Source: an uncultured Rubritalea sp. (lineage in GTDB: Bacteria > Verrucomicrobiota > Verrucomicrobiia > Verrucomicrobiales > Akkermansiaceae). Taken from it: a stretch of 35,114 nt of DNA. This document shows, piece by piece, positions 1 to 8,513 of the stretch. The first letter of the stretch is position 1, and every line of letters begins with the position of its first letter. Location: NCBI GenBank assembly GCA_937132085.1, contig CAKZNV010000006.1, positions 1-35,114 on the forward strand. The letters are read 5' to 3'. Both the position numbers and the translations under genes were made by a program. The notes beneath the pieces were generated by a model that searched no databases, was not told where the DNA came from, and saw nothing but the letters and a program-made list of their open reading frames with translations.

Positions 1-855
1 ATGGATACTTCAGTGAAGTCACTTGAAGATGTTGAGAAATATCTACAGGTTCCAGTTCTAGCTGTAGTTCCTAGAGATGTAGGAGTTCTTCATAAGCAAG
101 CTGGCGCTAGTCCAGATGCTGAAGCATACAGAATTCTTAGAACGAACATTGAATTTAACAGAAAGAATCCAGATGATAACGCCATTACAGTGGTATCAGG
201 TGGAGCTGGTGAAGGTAAGTCCACTACTCTAGTGAACCTTGCTTACATCTGTGCTCAGGGTGGATATTCTACTTTGATGATTGATGCTGACTTGAGAAGA
301 CCAAGATTGCACACATTCTTCGATATCAACAACACTGTTGGTCTTACTAACTACCTAACTACTGATCTTATGCTTGAAGACGTTATTCTGCAGACTCCTG
401 TAGATAACCTATTCTTCATGCCTTCTGGAATCCTTCCAGCAGATGCGGCGGGCATTCTTAACTCCAGAAGAATGTCTGAAATGGTTCAGGATGTGAAACA
501 ACGTTTTGACCTAGTGCTAATTGACTCTCCTCCGATCCTTGGTGTGAGTGATGCGTCAGTGCTAGCTTCTGAAGTAGATCTAACAATGATTGTTGTTCAG
601 CACCGTAAACTTCCACGCAACATGCTCATGAGAGTGAAGCAGGCAGTTGAAAACGTAGGCGGAACAGTTCTCGGAGTGGTTCTTAACAACGTGGACGTAA
701 GAAGTGATAGCCAGTATCAATACTACACAAGTTACTACACTTACTATGCTCCTTCAGAGCTAGACAGAGACAAGACTTCATCGAATGCTGTAGAGCCAGC
801 TTCTACAAACAAATCTGCTGCCAGACCTGATGTTGACAGCGACGATCTATACTAA
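1..855 (+). CDS. Polysaccharide co-polymerase / BY-kinase, C-terminal part (5' end outside window)
   Basis: This is the cytoplasmic ATPase half of a Wzc/ExoP-type tyrosine kinase that controls exopolysaccharide chain length and export. Visible motifs are Walker A (GGAGEGKST, about residues 67-75), Walker A' (MIDADLRRPR, about 93-102) and Walker B (LVLIDSPP, about 171-178). A C-terminal cluster of seven tyrosines (Tyr239, 241, 242, 245, 246, 248, 249) is the usual autophosphorylation tail. The first residues match the linker that normally follows the second membrane helix in this family, so the ATG at base 1 is probably an internal Met and the periplasmic and membrane part lies upstream. The Wza-like gene 21 bases downstream supports an EPS operon. 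The family is certain; the polymer is unknown. Confidence 0.9.
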   Translation: MDTSVKSLEDVEKYLQVPVLAVVPRDVGVLHKQAGASPDAEAYRILRTNIEFNRKNPDDNAITVVSGGAGEGKSTTLVNLAYICAQGGYSTLMIDADLRRPRLHTFFDINNTVGLTNYLTTDLMLEDVILQTPVDNLFFMPSGILPADAAGILNSRRMSEMVQDVKQRFDLVLIDSPPILGVSDASVLASEVDLTMIVVQHRKLPRNMLMRVKQAVENVGGTVLGVVLNNVDVRSDSQYQYYTSYYTYYAPSELDRDKTSSNAVEPASTNKSAARPDVDSDDLY

Positions 856-876
856 CCCTAACATAAAAATTATATT

Positions 877-1452
877 ATGAAAAAACTACTAATTACATTA
901 CTTATTGCGCTGATGCCTATGCTAGCTGCTGCGCAAGGAAAGATCTCCTCTGGTGATACTCTAGCGATCACGATCAAAGGAGTTCCTCAGGAAGAGCAAA
1001 TCCAGATCAACGGGGCGTATCCTGTTACAAATGGTAGAATCAAGATTCCTTACATTAGCGGATACATTTCAGCTAGTGGTCAGAGTGCTGAAGCTGTATC
1101 ACGTAGAATCGAAGCAGCTTATAAGGCCGCTAAGATTTATAATAACCCTACGATCTCAATTGCTGTTCAGAGTTTTCGTAAGACAGAAGCTGAGAGACAC
1201 AAGGTGCAGAAATTCGTTACTTTGTCAGGTGAAGTGAGCCGACCAGGACCGCTTCCATTCCGTCCAGGGATGACGATCAGTGAAGCTGTCTTTAGTGGAG
1301 CGCCTTCTACATTTGGTGCGACCAATAGAGTTATCCTTATTCGTAATGGCAAGACCTATAAATACAATATGAAGGATACTACGCATATGTCAGTGAAGCT
1401 TTATGCTAATGATCATATCAAGGTTCCACAAAAAAATATGTGGGGTAAGTAA
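877..1452 (+). CDS. Polysaccharide export protein, Wza/Poly_export-SLBB type (short)
   Basis: A 191-residue periplasmic protein. It has a classic signal peptide (MKKLLITLLIALMPMLAAAQ), a Poly_export domain (about 24-100) and one SLBB-like domain from about 113 (FVTLSGEVSRPGPLPFRPGM). There is no lipobox cysteine, and the protein is about half the length of E. coli Wza. It therefore resembles the short Wza-like proteins of other phyla and may need an outer-membrane partner encoded elsewhere. It follows the BY-kinase by 21 bases, so they are probably cotranscribed, and a strong terminator lies directly after it. The start has no Shine-Dalgarno motif, only an A/T-rich leader. Confidence 0.88.
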   Translation: MKKLLITLLIALMPMLAAAQGKISSGDTLAITIKGVPQEEQIQINGAYPVTNGRIKIPYISGYISASGQSAEAVSRRIEAAYKAAKIYNNPTISIAVQSFRKTEAERHKVQKFVTLSGEVSRPGPLPFRPGMTISEAVFSGAPSTFGATNRVILIRNGKTYKYNMKDTTHMSVKLYANDHIKVPQKNMWGK

Positions 1453-1472
1453 TCTCATTGTTAATTTTACAG

Positions 1473-1508
1473 AGCCGGTAAGTTTATAGCTTATCGGCTT
1501 TTTTTTTT
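1473..1508 (+). terminator. Rho-independent terminator ending the EPS operon
   Basis: A 10-bp stem (arms 1473-1482 and 1490-1499, one G-T wobble) with a 7-base loop is followed by an unbroken T run to 1508. It sits 20 bases after the Wza-like stop codon. The T run ends exactly where the next gene's first ATG begins (1509). Confidence 0.9.
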
Positions 1509-2618
1509 ATGATGAACGATAGCAAATCTATCAGTGAATATTTAAGCTCCGGGTTTTGGGAGAGCGATGCTCCTGAGCTTTTGACTCGGCTGTCTGAGCG
1601 CGATGCTCAACATGATTTGATGTCTGCTGACTTGGATCTAGAGGGCGCTATTCTTTTTCAGACCTCAGGGAGTAGTGGTTCGCCTAAATGGGTTGTTCAT
1701 ACTAGAAAAAGTATTCTTTCATCAGCTCAGAGTGTGATTGATCATCTGCAGATTACCAATCGTGATAGTTGGTATCTTGCGTTACCTGTCGAGCACGTAG
1801 GTGGCTTCGGTATTATAGCGAGAGCTTACTTAGTGGGAAATAGGGTAGTGCCGCATATTGGAAAATGGGATGCGGTTAGGGCGGTAGGAGTATTGGGTGA
1901 AGAAGAAATTAGTCTTATTTCGTTGGTGCCGGCACAGGTTGCTGATCTTGTTAGCAGTCATCTAAAGTGCCCGAATTCGATCCGAGCAGTGATTGTGGGA
2001 GGCGGAGCCTTAGATAAATCATTAAAGCTTGAGGCTATTGAGTTAGGTTGGCCGATTTTGTGTAGCTATGGAATGAGCGAAACTGGCTCGCAAATTGCAA
2101 CGCAAGTTGTAGTTGGTGGTGGGGTGGATTTAATTAAGCCTTGGGAGGTTAAGAATGATGTAGATGGTTTTCTTCAGGTGAAGGGAGATGGTTTGTTTAG
2201 TGGTTATTTGTCTTTGTTAGAGACTGGATGGGGATTAGTAGACCCGAAGCAAGACGGTTGGTTTTCTACTAAAGATAAAGTTGAGATTACTGACAGAGAT
2301 TTGACGTTCTTAAGACGTGGTGACCGTCAGGTGAAGATCCTGGGCGAATTAATCGATCTAGATAAGCTAGAGTGCAAGCTATGTTCTGCAGTCGATAGTG
2401 AGGTCGTTCTTATCGCTAAAAAAGATCTTCGTAGAGGTGTGATTTTGATTCCAGTGATGGAGCGGAATAGCTTTGACCAAGCAAAATGGGGACAGCTTAA
2501 CTTGAGTGGCCTTGAGAGATTAGAAGAGCTTTGTTTGTGCGATGGTTTTCCTAGAACTAAGATGGGGAAGCTTGATAGAATGAAGTTACGGGATTCTATT
2601 GTTTTTTTTGATAAGTAA
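1509..2618 (+). CDS. menE: o-Succinylbenzoate--CoA ligase (MenE-like AMP-binding enzyme)
   Basis: A 369-residue ANL-superfamily adenylate-forming enzyme. It probably makes OSB-CoA from o-succinylbenzoate, ATP and CoA in menaquinone synthesis. The phosphate-binding loop FQTSGSSGSPK is at about 50-60, YGMSETG (A5 motif) at about 187-193, GWFSTKD at about 250-256 with RRGDRQ following, and the C-terminal catalytic lysine region is TKMGKLDR. The short length fits MenE better than acyl-CoA synthetases of 500 residues or more. No other men gene is in the window, so the substrate is inferred from family resemblance. The start at 1509 (or the adjacent ATG at 1512) directly abuts the previous terminator's T run and has no ribosome-binding motif. 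rsgA follows after 16 bases. Confidence 0.82.
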   Translation: MMNDSKSISEYLSSGFWESDAPELLTRLSERDAQHDLMSADLDLEGAILFQTSGSSGSPKWVVHTRKSILSSAQSVIDHLQITNRDSWYLALPVEHVGGFGIIARAYLVGNRVVPHIGKWDAVRAVGVLGEEEISLISLVPAQVADLVSSHLKCPNSIRAVIVGGGALDKSLKLEAIELGWPILCSYGMSETGSQIATQVVVGGGVDLIKPWEVKNDVDGFLQVKGDGLFSGYLSLLETGWGLVDPKQDGWFSTKDKVEITDRDLTFLRRGDRQVKILGELIDLDKLECKLCSAVDSEVVLIAKKDLRRGVILIPVMERNSFDQAKWGQLNLSGLERLEELCLCDGFPRTKMGKLDRMKLRDSIVFFDK

Positions 2619-2634
2619 GCGTAGAGTTTAGCCA

Positions 2635-3741
2635 ATGACGTTAGAGCAACTAGGATGGAATGCAGACTTTGCTAAGGAATTTGAGCCTTTTGCTAAGAAA
2701 GGTTGGGAGCCTGCTAGGCTTATCCGTGATAACAAGATTACTTACGGAGCCTTATTGGAGGGTGGAGACGAGTTAGAAGTAATTACGGCTGGCAAGGTTT
2801 ATCATGATTCTAAGAGTGATGCAGAGTTACCATCAGTCGGTGATTGGGTGGCGCTCGATGTGGGGAATGAAGATAAAGATACTGTGATCCGCGCTAGACT
2901 TGAGAGGCAGACTTGTTTTTCTAGGAAACTACCTGGAAAGAGTAGTGAAGAGCAGGTGATGGCGGCAAATGTCAGTGTGGTCGTATTAGTGACAGATGCG
3001 GGTGCTGATTTTAATTTAAGGAGAGTTGAGAGATACTTTATGCTAATTGAGCGTAGTAAAGCGAAGGCAGTAGTTCTAGTGAACAAGAGTGATCTATTTC
3101 CAGCTGAGCAGAATGAAGAGGCTAAAAACGAGATACAAGAGCTCAATAGTAATGCTGACGTTTATGTCACTAGTGCTGCGCAAAATCAGGGCTTAGAAGT
3201 GCTCAGAAAATATTTGGAGCCAGGAGTTAGTATCACAATAGTTGGCTCAAGTGGTGTGGGGAAATCTACACTAATTAATCAACTTCTAGGAGAGGAGTGG
3301 CAGTGGACTAATGATGTTAATGAACTCACTGGTAAAGGCCGTCATACTACGACTGCTAGGGAGCTAATAGTTCTAGATGAAGGCGGAATCTTAATTGACA
3401 ACCCGGGTATTCGTGAGGTGCAGATGTGGACTGATGAGAATACTCTTAGGGAGAGCTTTGTCGATGTTGAGGCTTTGGCAGAAACTTGTAAATTCCATGA
3501 CTGTAAGCATGCTTCTGATAAGGGCTGTGCAATTAGAAGCGCAGTAGAGTCTGGCGAGCTAGATGCAGCTCGCTATGAGAGCTATCTGAAGCTTGAGGAT
3601 GAAATCGAGGAGCTTACACAGCGCCGTAAGAAGAGGCAGATGGTCTTGGAGAGAAGAGCTAAGCGAGATAATAGAGTGAAAGCTCGAAATCTAGCGGATC
3701 GTATTGATTACGACAAAGAGCAGAATCCAGAGAGATTTTGA
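2635..3741 (+). CDS. rsgA: Ribosome small-subunit biogenesis GTPase RsgA
   Basis: A circularly permuted GTPase that checks late 30S maturation. The domains are in the diagnostic order: N-terminal OB fold, then G4 NKSD (150-153), G1 GSSGVGKST (204-212), GKGRHTTT (switch I), G3 DNPG (255-258; DTPG is more usual), and a C-terminal zinc knuckle C285-x4-C290-x-H292-x5-C298. A basic, highly charged C-terminal helix follows. The length of 368 residues is close to E. coli RsgA. It is the middle gene of a menE-rsgA-pabB run, with 16 bases before it and 1 base after it. Confidence 0.95.
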   Translation: MTLEQLGWNADFAKEFEPFAKKGWEPARLIRDNKITYGALLEGGDELEVITAGKVYHDSKSDAELPSVGDWVALDVGNEDKDTVIRARLERQTCFSRKLPGKSSEEQVMAANVSVVVLVTDAGADFNLRRVERYFMLIERSKAKAVVLVNKSDLFPAEQNEEAKNEIQELNSNADVYVTSAAQNQGLEVLRKYLEPGVSITIVGSSGVGKSTLINQLLGEEWQWTNDVNELTGKGRHTTTARELIVLDEGGILIDNPGIREVQMWTDENTLRESFVDVEALAETCKFHDCKHASDKGCAIRSAVESGELDAARYESYLKLEDEIEELTQRRKKRQMVLERRAKRDNRVKARNLADRIDYDKEQNPERF

Positions 3742-3742
3742 T

Positions 3743-4993
3743 ATGAAGAGTTTAGCTGTCCAGAAGATCCAGCTGGAGTTGTCTCCATTGCAAGTCGCTG
3801 AAAAGCTAGCTAATGCTGATGGCTTGATATTTTTCGACAGTTCGGGGAATCTTCCTGAAAACTATAAGTCAGCTCTGTCTATTGTAGCTGCGTTTCCTGT
3901 AAAATATTTTAACGGTAATACTGATGATTTCAATAAAGCTAGGAAAGCCTTAGATGGATATGAGGTAGAGCGTGACCAAGGTGTTCCTATGGAGATTCCT
4001 GTCGGTGGTTTGTTTGGCGGTATAAAGTATGATGGGCGCTTTAGTTTTGGGCTCTATGAGGATTGTTTAGTTTATGACCATAGCTCTGAGCTATGGTATG
4101 AGGTGGGCGATCTGCAGCAATATTTTTCCGATAATGCAGAGTCACAGGTTCCTATTCAATGTGGGAGATTTGATGCCAATATTTCCAAATCACGGTATAT
4201 GGAAATGGTTAACCAGGCTAAGGACTACATAACAGCTGGTGACATCTATCAGGTGAATTTGTCACAAAAATTTACCAGTAAAGTTAAGAGTGGGGATTTG
4301 TTTTGTCTCTATCTGTCGTTGAGAAATTCTGCTCCAGCTCCTATGGGTGCTTATCTTAGGTTTCCAGATGGTGTTGAGGTCTTGTCGTCGTCACCTGAGA
4401 CGTTTCTGAATATTACTGGTGATTGTGTCGAGACTCGTCCGATCAAGGGGACTCGCCCACGGTTCGATGATAAGAAGGAGGACGCCGCCTCAGCTAGGGA
4501 GTTGTTAGAGTCAGATAAAGAAAGAGCTGAGCTAGTGATGATCACTGATCTTGAGCGAAACGATTTAGGTCAAGTCTGTGAGTATGGCACGGTGAAAGTA
4601 GAAGAAATGCTCAAGCTTGAAACATTGGAGCATGTCTATCATTTAGTTTCTACAGTCACAGGTAAGATAAAGAGTGAACTAGACCATTTTGATGTGGTCG
4701 ATTTTTGTTTCCCCGGAGGAAGTATCACTGGTGCTCCAAAGGTGAGGGCAATGGAAATTATTAATGAGCTGGAGTCAGTTCCGCGAGGTTATTACACGGG
4801 AGCTCTAGGCTACATCGGTATCGGAGGTGTGAGTCAGTTTAGTATCATCATCAGGACATTAGTCCGAGAGGGCGATGAGATCCACTACCATGTAGGTGCT
4901 GGGATCGTGGCAGACTCGTCTGCTCTGGCTGAGTATGAAGAGACCTTACACAAAGCCAAAGGGATGTTAAAAGCCTGCGGTATTAACGCTTAA
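3743..4993 (+). CDS. pabB: Aminodeoxychorismate synthase component I (PabB)
   Basis: A 416-residue chorismate-utilising enzyme that makes 4-amino-4-deoxychorismate for folate, using ammonia from a PabA partner not encoded here. The C-terminal chorismate-binding domain has DIYQVNLSQ, SSSPETF, PIKGTRPR, TDLERNDLG, CFPGGSITGAPK and the terminal GAGIVADS. The lysine in PIKGT is the PabB hallmark; anthranilate synthase has PIAGT there. I chose ATG 3743 over the upstream in-frame ATG at 3704 because it leaves a 1-base gap after rsgA and has one of the very few purine-rich leaders in this window (GAGAG, about 8 bases upstream). Confidence 0.92.
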   Translation: MKSLAVQKIQLELSPLQVAEKLANADGLIFFDSSGNLPENYKSALSIVAAFPVKYFNGNTDDFNKARKALDGYEVERDQGVPMEIPVGGLFGGIKYDGRFSFGLYEDCLVYDHSSELWYEVGDLQQYFSDNAESQVPIQCGRFDANISKSRYMEMVNQAKDYITAGDIYQVNLSQKFTSKVKSGDLFCLYLSLRNSAPAPMGAYLRFPDGVEVLSSSPETFLNITGDCVETRPIKGTRPRFDDKKEDAASARELLESDKERAELVMITDLERNDLGQVCEYGTVKVEEMLKLETLEHVYHLVSTVTGKIKSELDHFDVVDFCFPGGSITGAPKVRAMEIINELESVPRGYYTGALGYIGIGGVSQFSIIIRTLVREGDEIHYHVGAGIVADSSALAEYEETLHKAKGMLKACGINA

Positions 4994-5002
4994 TAGCGCA
5001 GG
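4974..5002 (-). terminator. Hairpin between convergent pabB and the FHA gene
   Basis: A 13-bp stem with one mismatch (arms 4974-4986 and 4990-5002) closes a 3-base loop. The arms span the pabB stop codon. On the minus strand the stem is followed by a short T run (CTTTTA), so it best serves the FHA gene. The plus side has no T run. Confidence 0.6.
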
Positions 5003-5016
5003 TGGTCTAAGGATTA

Positions 5017-5739
5017 CTAAGAAAAAATGAATGTTTTGTAATCCTGCCAGTGACGTATAGCCATACCAGCTAATAAGAAAGCGACCGCTAATAGGATGAA
5101 CAATATAGTAGATCCTAGGCTTGTTGTTTTTGGTGTGGCGACTGCATGTCGTGAGTTGCTTGCCGGAGTGTTGGTTGAGCCACTAGATGGAGCAGCTTTA
5201 AGCTTCTTCCTTTTTGGAGCGTCATCTTCATCCTCGTCCTCATCTTCGTCGTTATCCTCATCATCTAAATCAACAGGCTTCTTCTTCTTTTTCTTCTTAG
5301 GTTTTGCGACGACTACTTCCTCTTCTTCGTCATCATCCTCTAGATCAATTGGTTCAGCTTGTTTTTTCTTCTTTTTAGCTTTTGGGAACATCGCTTTCTG
5401 ATGTGATTCAAAGTCCTCTTTCTCAAGGATTTCGATTTCTTCATCAGTCAGTTCAAAGTCAAAATTAATGTCATCACCAATTTTCACATTCATTCCATCT
5501 TCAAGATCGATGATCGAATAGCGTGCGTCTTCTAGTTTGATGCCGTTAGTAGAATTTTTGTCTTCCAGTATGAATCCACCAGGAACTCTCTTCATTACGC
5601 AATGATTTGTGGAGGCTGAGCCAGCACTTAAAATAACATCACTGTCGCTAGATCTACCTATTTTAGTAGTCTTACGATCAGTCTTTAGGCGATACGGTTG
5701 AGGAGTTTTACCCGGTTCTGAAATTGTGATTCTTGGCAT
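5017..5739 (-). CDS. FHA-domain protein with acidic/basic linker and C-terminal membrane anchor
   Basis: A 240-residue protein with an N-terminal forkhead-associated phosphothreonine-binding domain (about 1-95) carrying GRSSDSDV, the SxxH motif in STNHCVM, and NSTNGI. A low-complexity linker (about 105-185) alternates lysine runs with Asp/Glu runs. A single hydrophobic helix (about 211-229) near the C-terminus would anchor the protein with the FHA domain in the cytoplasm. FHA domains usually read Ser/Thr kinase output, and no kinase is visible nearby. It is divergent from tgt and convergent with pabB. Confidence 0.85.
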   Translation of the reverse strand: MPRITISEPGKTPQPYRLKTDRKTTKIGRSSDSDVILSAGSASTNHCVMKRVPGGFILEDKNSTNGIKLEDARYSIIDLEDGMNVKIGDDINFDFELTDEEIEILEKEDFESHQKAMFPKAKKKKKQAEPIDLEDDDEEEEVVVAKPKKKKKKKPVDLDDEDNDEDEDEDEDDAPKRKKLKAAPSSGSTNTPASNSRHAVATPKTTSLGSTILFILLAVAFLLAGMAIRHWQDYKTFIFS

Positions 5740-5868
5740 ATTAATTTGGTGTTACCCATGAAAGCTAATGATATTCCAAGATTATACAAAGCAAAAAGCG
5801 CTGAAAATGTGTCAAAATGTGAAAAAAATGGGCTGTTCAAGCCTTTAAAAGCGTGTAAGAAGCACTTA

Positions 5869-6990
5869 ATGTTTGAACTACTAAAAACAGATTCTGAGAC
5901 GAAAGCCAGAAGAGGACGCCTTACGACTGCTCATGGAGTCGTCGAAACGCCGATCTTTATGCCAGTCGGCACCCAGGGGACTGTGAAGACTTTACACCCT
6001 GACGAGCTTGTGGACTTGGGGTCTCAAATCATTCTAGGAAATACCTATCACCTTAACCTCAGGCCAGGACTTGATGTAATTAGAGAGTTCGGTGGACTGC
6101 ATGAGTTTGCTAGCTGGGATAAGCCTATTTTAACAGACTCAGGTGGCTTCCAAGTCTGGTCACTTGCTAAATTAAACAAGATCACAGAAGAAGGTGTGAA
6201 ATTCCAAAATCACCTTGATGGATCTAAAATGATGCTTTCACCTGAAGTCAGCATGGATATCCAAGCGGTGCTCGGTAGTGACATTGCGATGTTGTTCGAC
6301 GAGTGTCCTCCATATCCTTGTGAGGAAAAATACGCTCTTAATTCACTCTCTCTAACCACACGCTGGGCGAAACGTTGTAAAGAATGGGTGGCAAAGCATG
6401 AGCCTAAATCAGGTAATGGTAGACAACAGCATTTCGGAATCGTTCAAGGGAGTATCTATGCAGATCTTCGTGAGCAATCAGCAAAGGAACTCGTCGACTT
6501 AGGCTTCGATGGTTATGCTGTCGGCGGAATTTCTGTCGGTGAGCCTGAGCATGAGATGATTAGAGCTATCGAGAATGCTGTGCCATTTTTGCCAGAAGAT
6601 AAGCCTCGTTATGCGATGGGGCTGGGCACTCCTCCTCAGATGTTGGAAATGATCGCTCGTGGAGTAGATATGTTTGACTGTGTGATGCCTACTAGAGTAG
6701 CTCGTCACGGGTTAGCTTTCACTGATGACGGTCCTATTCACATTAAAAATAAGCAATTTGAGTTTGATAAGAGCCCTCTAACTGAGACGACTCACCCTAG
6801 TGTGGCTAGATTCTCACGAAGCTATATCCGTCACCTCTGGAGAGCGAAGGAAATGTTAGCTTTGAGATTGCTTTCTTTCCATAATCTGCATTTCTATCTC
6901 AGACTCATGGAGCGAGCGAGAGCAGCCATCGAAGACGGCACCTTCACTAGTTTCAAAGACGAATTTACAAAACGATATAACCAAAAATAA
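5869..6990 (+). CDS. tgt: tRNA-guanine transglycosylase lacking the zinc cysteines
   Basis: This enzyme exchanges G34 of GUN-anticodon tRNAs for preQ1, or queuine, in queuosine formation. LTDSGGFQVWSL, MLFDECPPYP, GYAVGGISVGE and DMFDCVMPTR are present, so both catalytic Asp regions are kept. The C-terminal CxCxxC of the structural zinc site is absent: the place just before RFSRSYIRHL reads TETTHPSV, while the later His (SFHNLHFY) remains. I place the start at ATG 5869 (MFELLKTDSETKARRGRL), where the family normally begins. An in-frame ATG at 5758 or GTG at 5746 would add about 40 low-complexity residues. yajC follows after 2 bases, the classical tgt-yajC order. Confidence 0.93.
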   Translation: MFELLKTDSETKARRGRLTTAHGVVETPIFMPVGTQGTVKTLHPDELVDLGSQIILGNTYHLNLRPGLDVIREFGGLHEFASWDKPILTDSGGFQVWSLAKLNKITEEGVKFQNHLDGSKMMLSPEVSMDIQAVLGSDIAMLFDECPPYPCEEKYALNSLSLTTRWAKRCKEWVAKHEPKSGNGRQQHFGIVQGSIYADLREQSAKELVDLGFDGYAVGGISVGEPEHEMIRAIENAVPFLPEDKPRYAMGLGTPPQMLEMIARGVDMFDCVMPTRVARHGLAFTDDGPIHIKNKQFEFDKSPLTETTHPSVARFSRSYIRHLWRAKEMLALRLLSFHNLHFYLRLMERARAAIEDGTFTSFKDEFTKRYNQK

Positions 6991-6992
6991 TT

Positions 6993-7316
6993 ATGATTAA
7001 TACATTCAATACATTAGGCCAGGCGGCAGATCAAGGATACGGCGGACTCATCATGATGGTGCTCTTTTTCATCATCATGTGGGTAGTTCTTATCAGACCT
7101 CAGCAGAAGAGAGCAAAGGCACTCCGTGAAAAGCAAGCCAACGTTAAGAAGGGCGACAACGTAGTGACAGTCGGTGGTATGCACGGAGTAGTAAACTCAG
7201 TAAGCGAAGGCACAGTATCTGTCCGTCTTGCTGAAGGTTTATTTGTGAAGTTTGATAAGTCAGCGATCGGTTCTGTGAATAGCAGAGGTGAAGCTAAAGA
7301 GGTTGCTTCTAAGTAA
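6993..7316 (+). CDS. yajC: Preprotein translocase accessory subunit YajC
   Basis: A 107-residue inner-membrane protein of the SecDF-YajC complex. One membrane helix (about 18-34) is followed by the family signature VLIRPQQKRAK, then a small cytoplasmic domain (GDNVVTVGGMHGVV). The length and the position 2 bases after tgt are typical. secD and secF, which often follow, are not here; lpxB is the next gene. Confidence 0.93.
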   Translation: MINTFNTLGQAADQGYGGLIMMVLFFIIMWVVLIRPQQKRAKALREKQANVKKGDNVVTVGGMHGVVNSVSEGTVSVRLAEGLFVKFDKSAIGSVNSRGEAKEVASK

Positions 7317-7371
7317 TTCTCCAATAGAGATTTAAATTGTAGGCAGTCTAAGAACTGTCTATAGACATCCT

Positions 7372-8508
7372 ATGAGTGCAAAAAAGATCTATTTGATTTC
7401 AGGCGAAGTCAGTGGTGATAACCACGGAGCTGAGCTGATGCACGCCCTAAAGTCTGAGATAGACGGAGTCGTCTTCTCAGGTGCAGGTGGCCCTAAGATG
7501 AAAAAAGTAGCAGACTCAGATCTCATGCGAGACTGGGTAGAGAAGGCTGCGGTCATGGGCGTAGTGGAAGTGCTGAGGCACTACCGCTGGTTCAAGAAGC
7601 AGTTCTACTCAATGTTGGAAGAGATCAAGCAGCAGAAGCCAGATGCTCTGGTGCTGATCGACTACCCAGGCTTCAATCTTCGTATGGCAAAAGCTGTCAG
7701 AGAGACTCTCCCTATGACTAAAATCATCTATTATGTAAGTCCTCAAGTCTGGGCATGGAATAAAGGTCGTATCCCTAAAATGGCTGCCGTGTTAGATAAA
7801 ATGCTATGCATTCTTCCTTTTGAAAAACCTCTTTATGAGAACTCGGGTCTAGAAACTACATTTGTTGGTCACCCTATCGTTGATGAACTTGAGGAAAATA
7901 AAGTTGAAGTCGAACGTGAGCCAAATTTAGTGGGGCTTTTCCCCGGAAGCCGAGAGCGTGAAGTAAGTAGACTATTCCCAGTGATGGTAGATGCTGCTAG
8001 ACGTATGCGAAATGACAATGATTCATTGGTGTTTGAAGCTCCAGCCGCCTCGCCTACGCTTGCGGATCTAATGCGGAAGATTTTAGCTAAGAGTAAAATC
8101 AATGGCGACTATGTGAAAATCACCGATGGTGGAAGTCACAAGTTGATGCAAAGATCATCTTGCGGAGTGATCGCTAGTGGCACTGCCACGTTAGAAGCTG
8201 CTTGGTATGGATTGCCGTATTGTTTGGTTTATAAAATAGCTCTGCCTACCTATCTGCTGGGGAAAATGTTAGTGAAGATCGATCACATAGGACTAGTGAA
8301 CATACTTGCTGGCAAAGAAGTAGTGGAAGAATTTATTCAGGGAGAGGCTGACCCGATCCGAATCAAAGAGTCTTTAGAGAAGTTCATCAAAGACAAAGAG
8401 CACACAGCTAAAGTAAAAGCTGAGATGGCTGAAGCAGTTTCCACACTAGGTGAAACTGGCTGTCATGCTAGAGCGGCTAAAGAAGTAGCTCTTACCTTAA
8501 ATAGCTAA
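7372..8508 (+). CDS. lpxB: Lipid-A-disaccharide synthase
   Basis: A 378-residue GT19 glycosyltransferase that condenses UDP-2,3-diacylglucosamine with lipid X to form the lipid A disaccharide at the inner membrane. Signature segments are ISGEVSGDNHGAELM at the N-terminus, LVLIDYPGFNLRMAK, YYVSPQVWAWNKGRI, FVGHPIVDEL, GLFPGSREREV and ASGTATLEAAWYGLPY. Its presence shows a Gram-negative, LPS-bearing envelope. It lies 55 bases after yajC and 5 bases before the next gene, so it is probably within the tgt transcript. Confidence 0.95.
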   Translation: MSAKKIYLISGEVSGDNHGAELMHALKSEIDGVVFSGAGGPKMKKVADSDLMRDWVEKAAVMGVVEVLRHYRWFKKQFYSMLEEIKQQKPDALVLIDYPGFNLRMAKAVRETLPMTKIIYYVSPQVWAWNKGRIPKMAAVLDKMLCILPFEKPLYENSGLETTFVGHPIVDELEENKVEVEREPNLVGLFPGSREREVSRLFPVMVDAARRMRNDNDSLVFEAPAASPTLADLMRKILAKSKINGDYVKITDGGSHKLMQRSSCGVIASGTATLEAAWYGLPYCLVYKIALPTYLLGKMLVKIDHIGLVNILAGKEVVEEFIQGEADPIRIKESLEKFIKDKEHTAKVKAEMAEAVSTLGETGCHARAAKEVALTLNS

Positions 8509-8513
8509 TTACC

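Noticed and set aside
3743-4993. Anthranilate synthase TrpE or isochorismate synthase as the identity
   Set aside because: The PIKGTRPR lysine points to PabB; the menE neighbour alone is not enough to call it MenF.
5096-5401. Plus-strand ORF rich in Ser and Phe runs
   Set aside because: It is the antisense shadow of the Asp/Glu and Lys runs in the FHA gene linker; no independent coding evidence.
5746-5868. preQ1 riboswitch in front of tgt, or a 41-residue N-terminal extension of Tgt
   Set aside because: I see only a small hairpin (GGCT/AGCC near 5831-5843) and no preQ1 aptamer pattern. The extension has no family counterpart, so I treat the stretch as leader.
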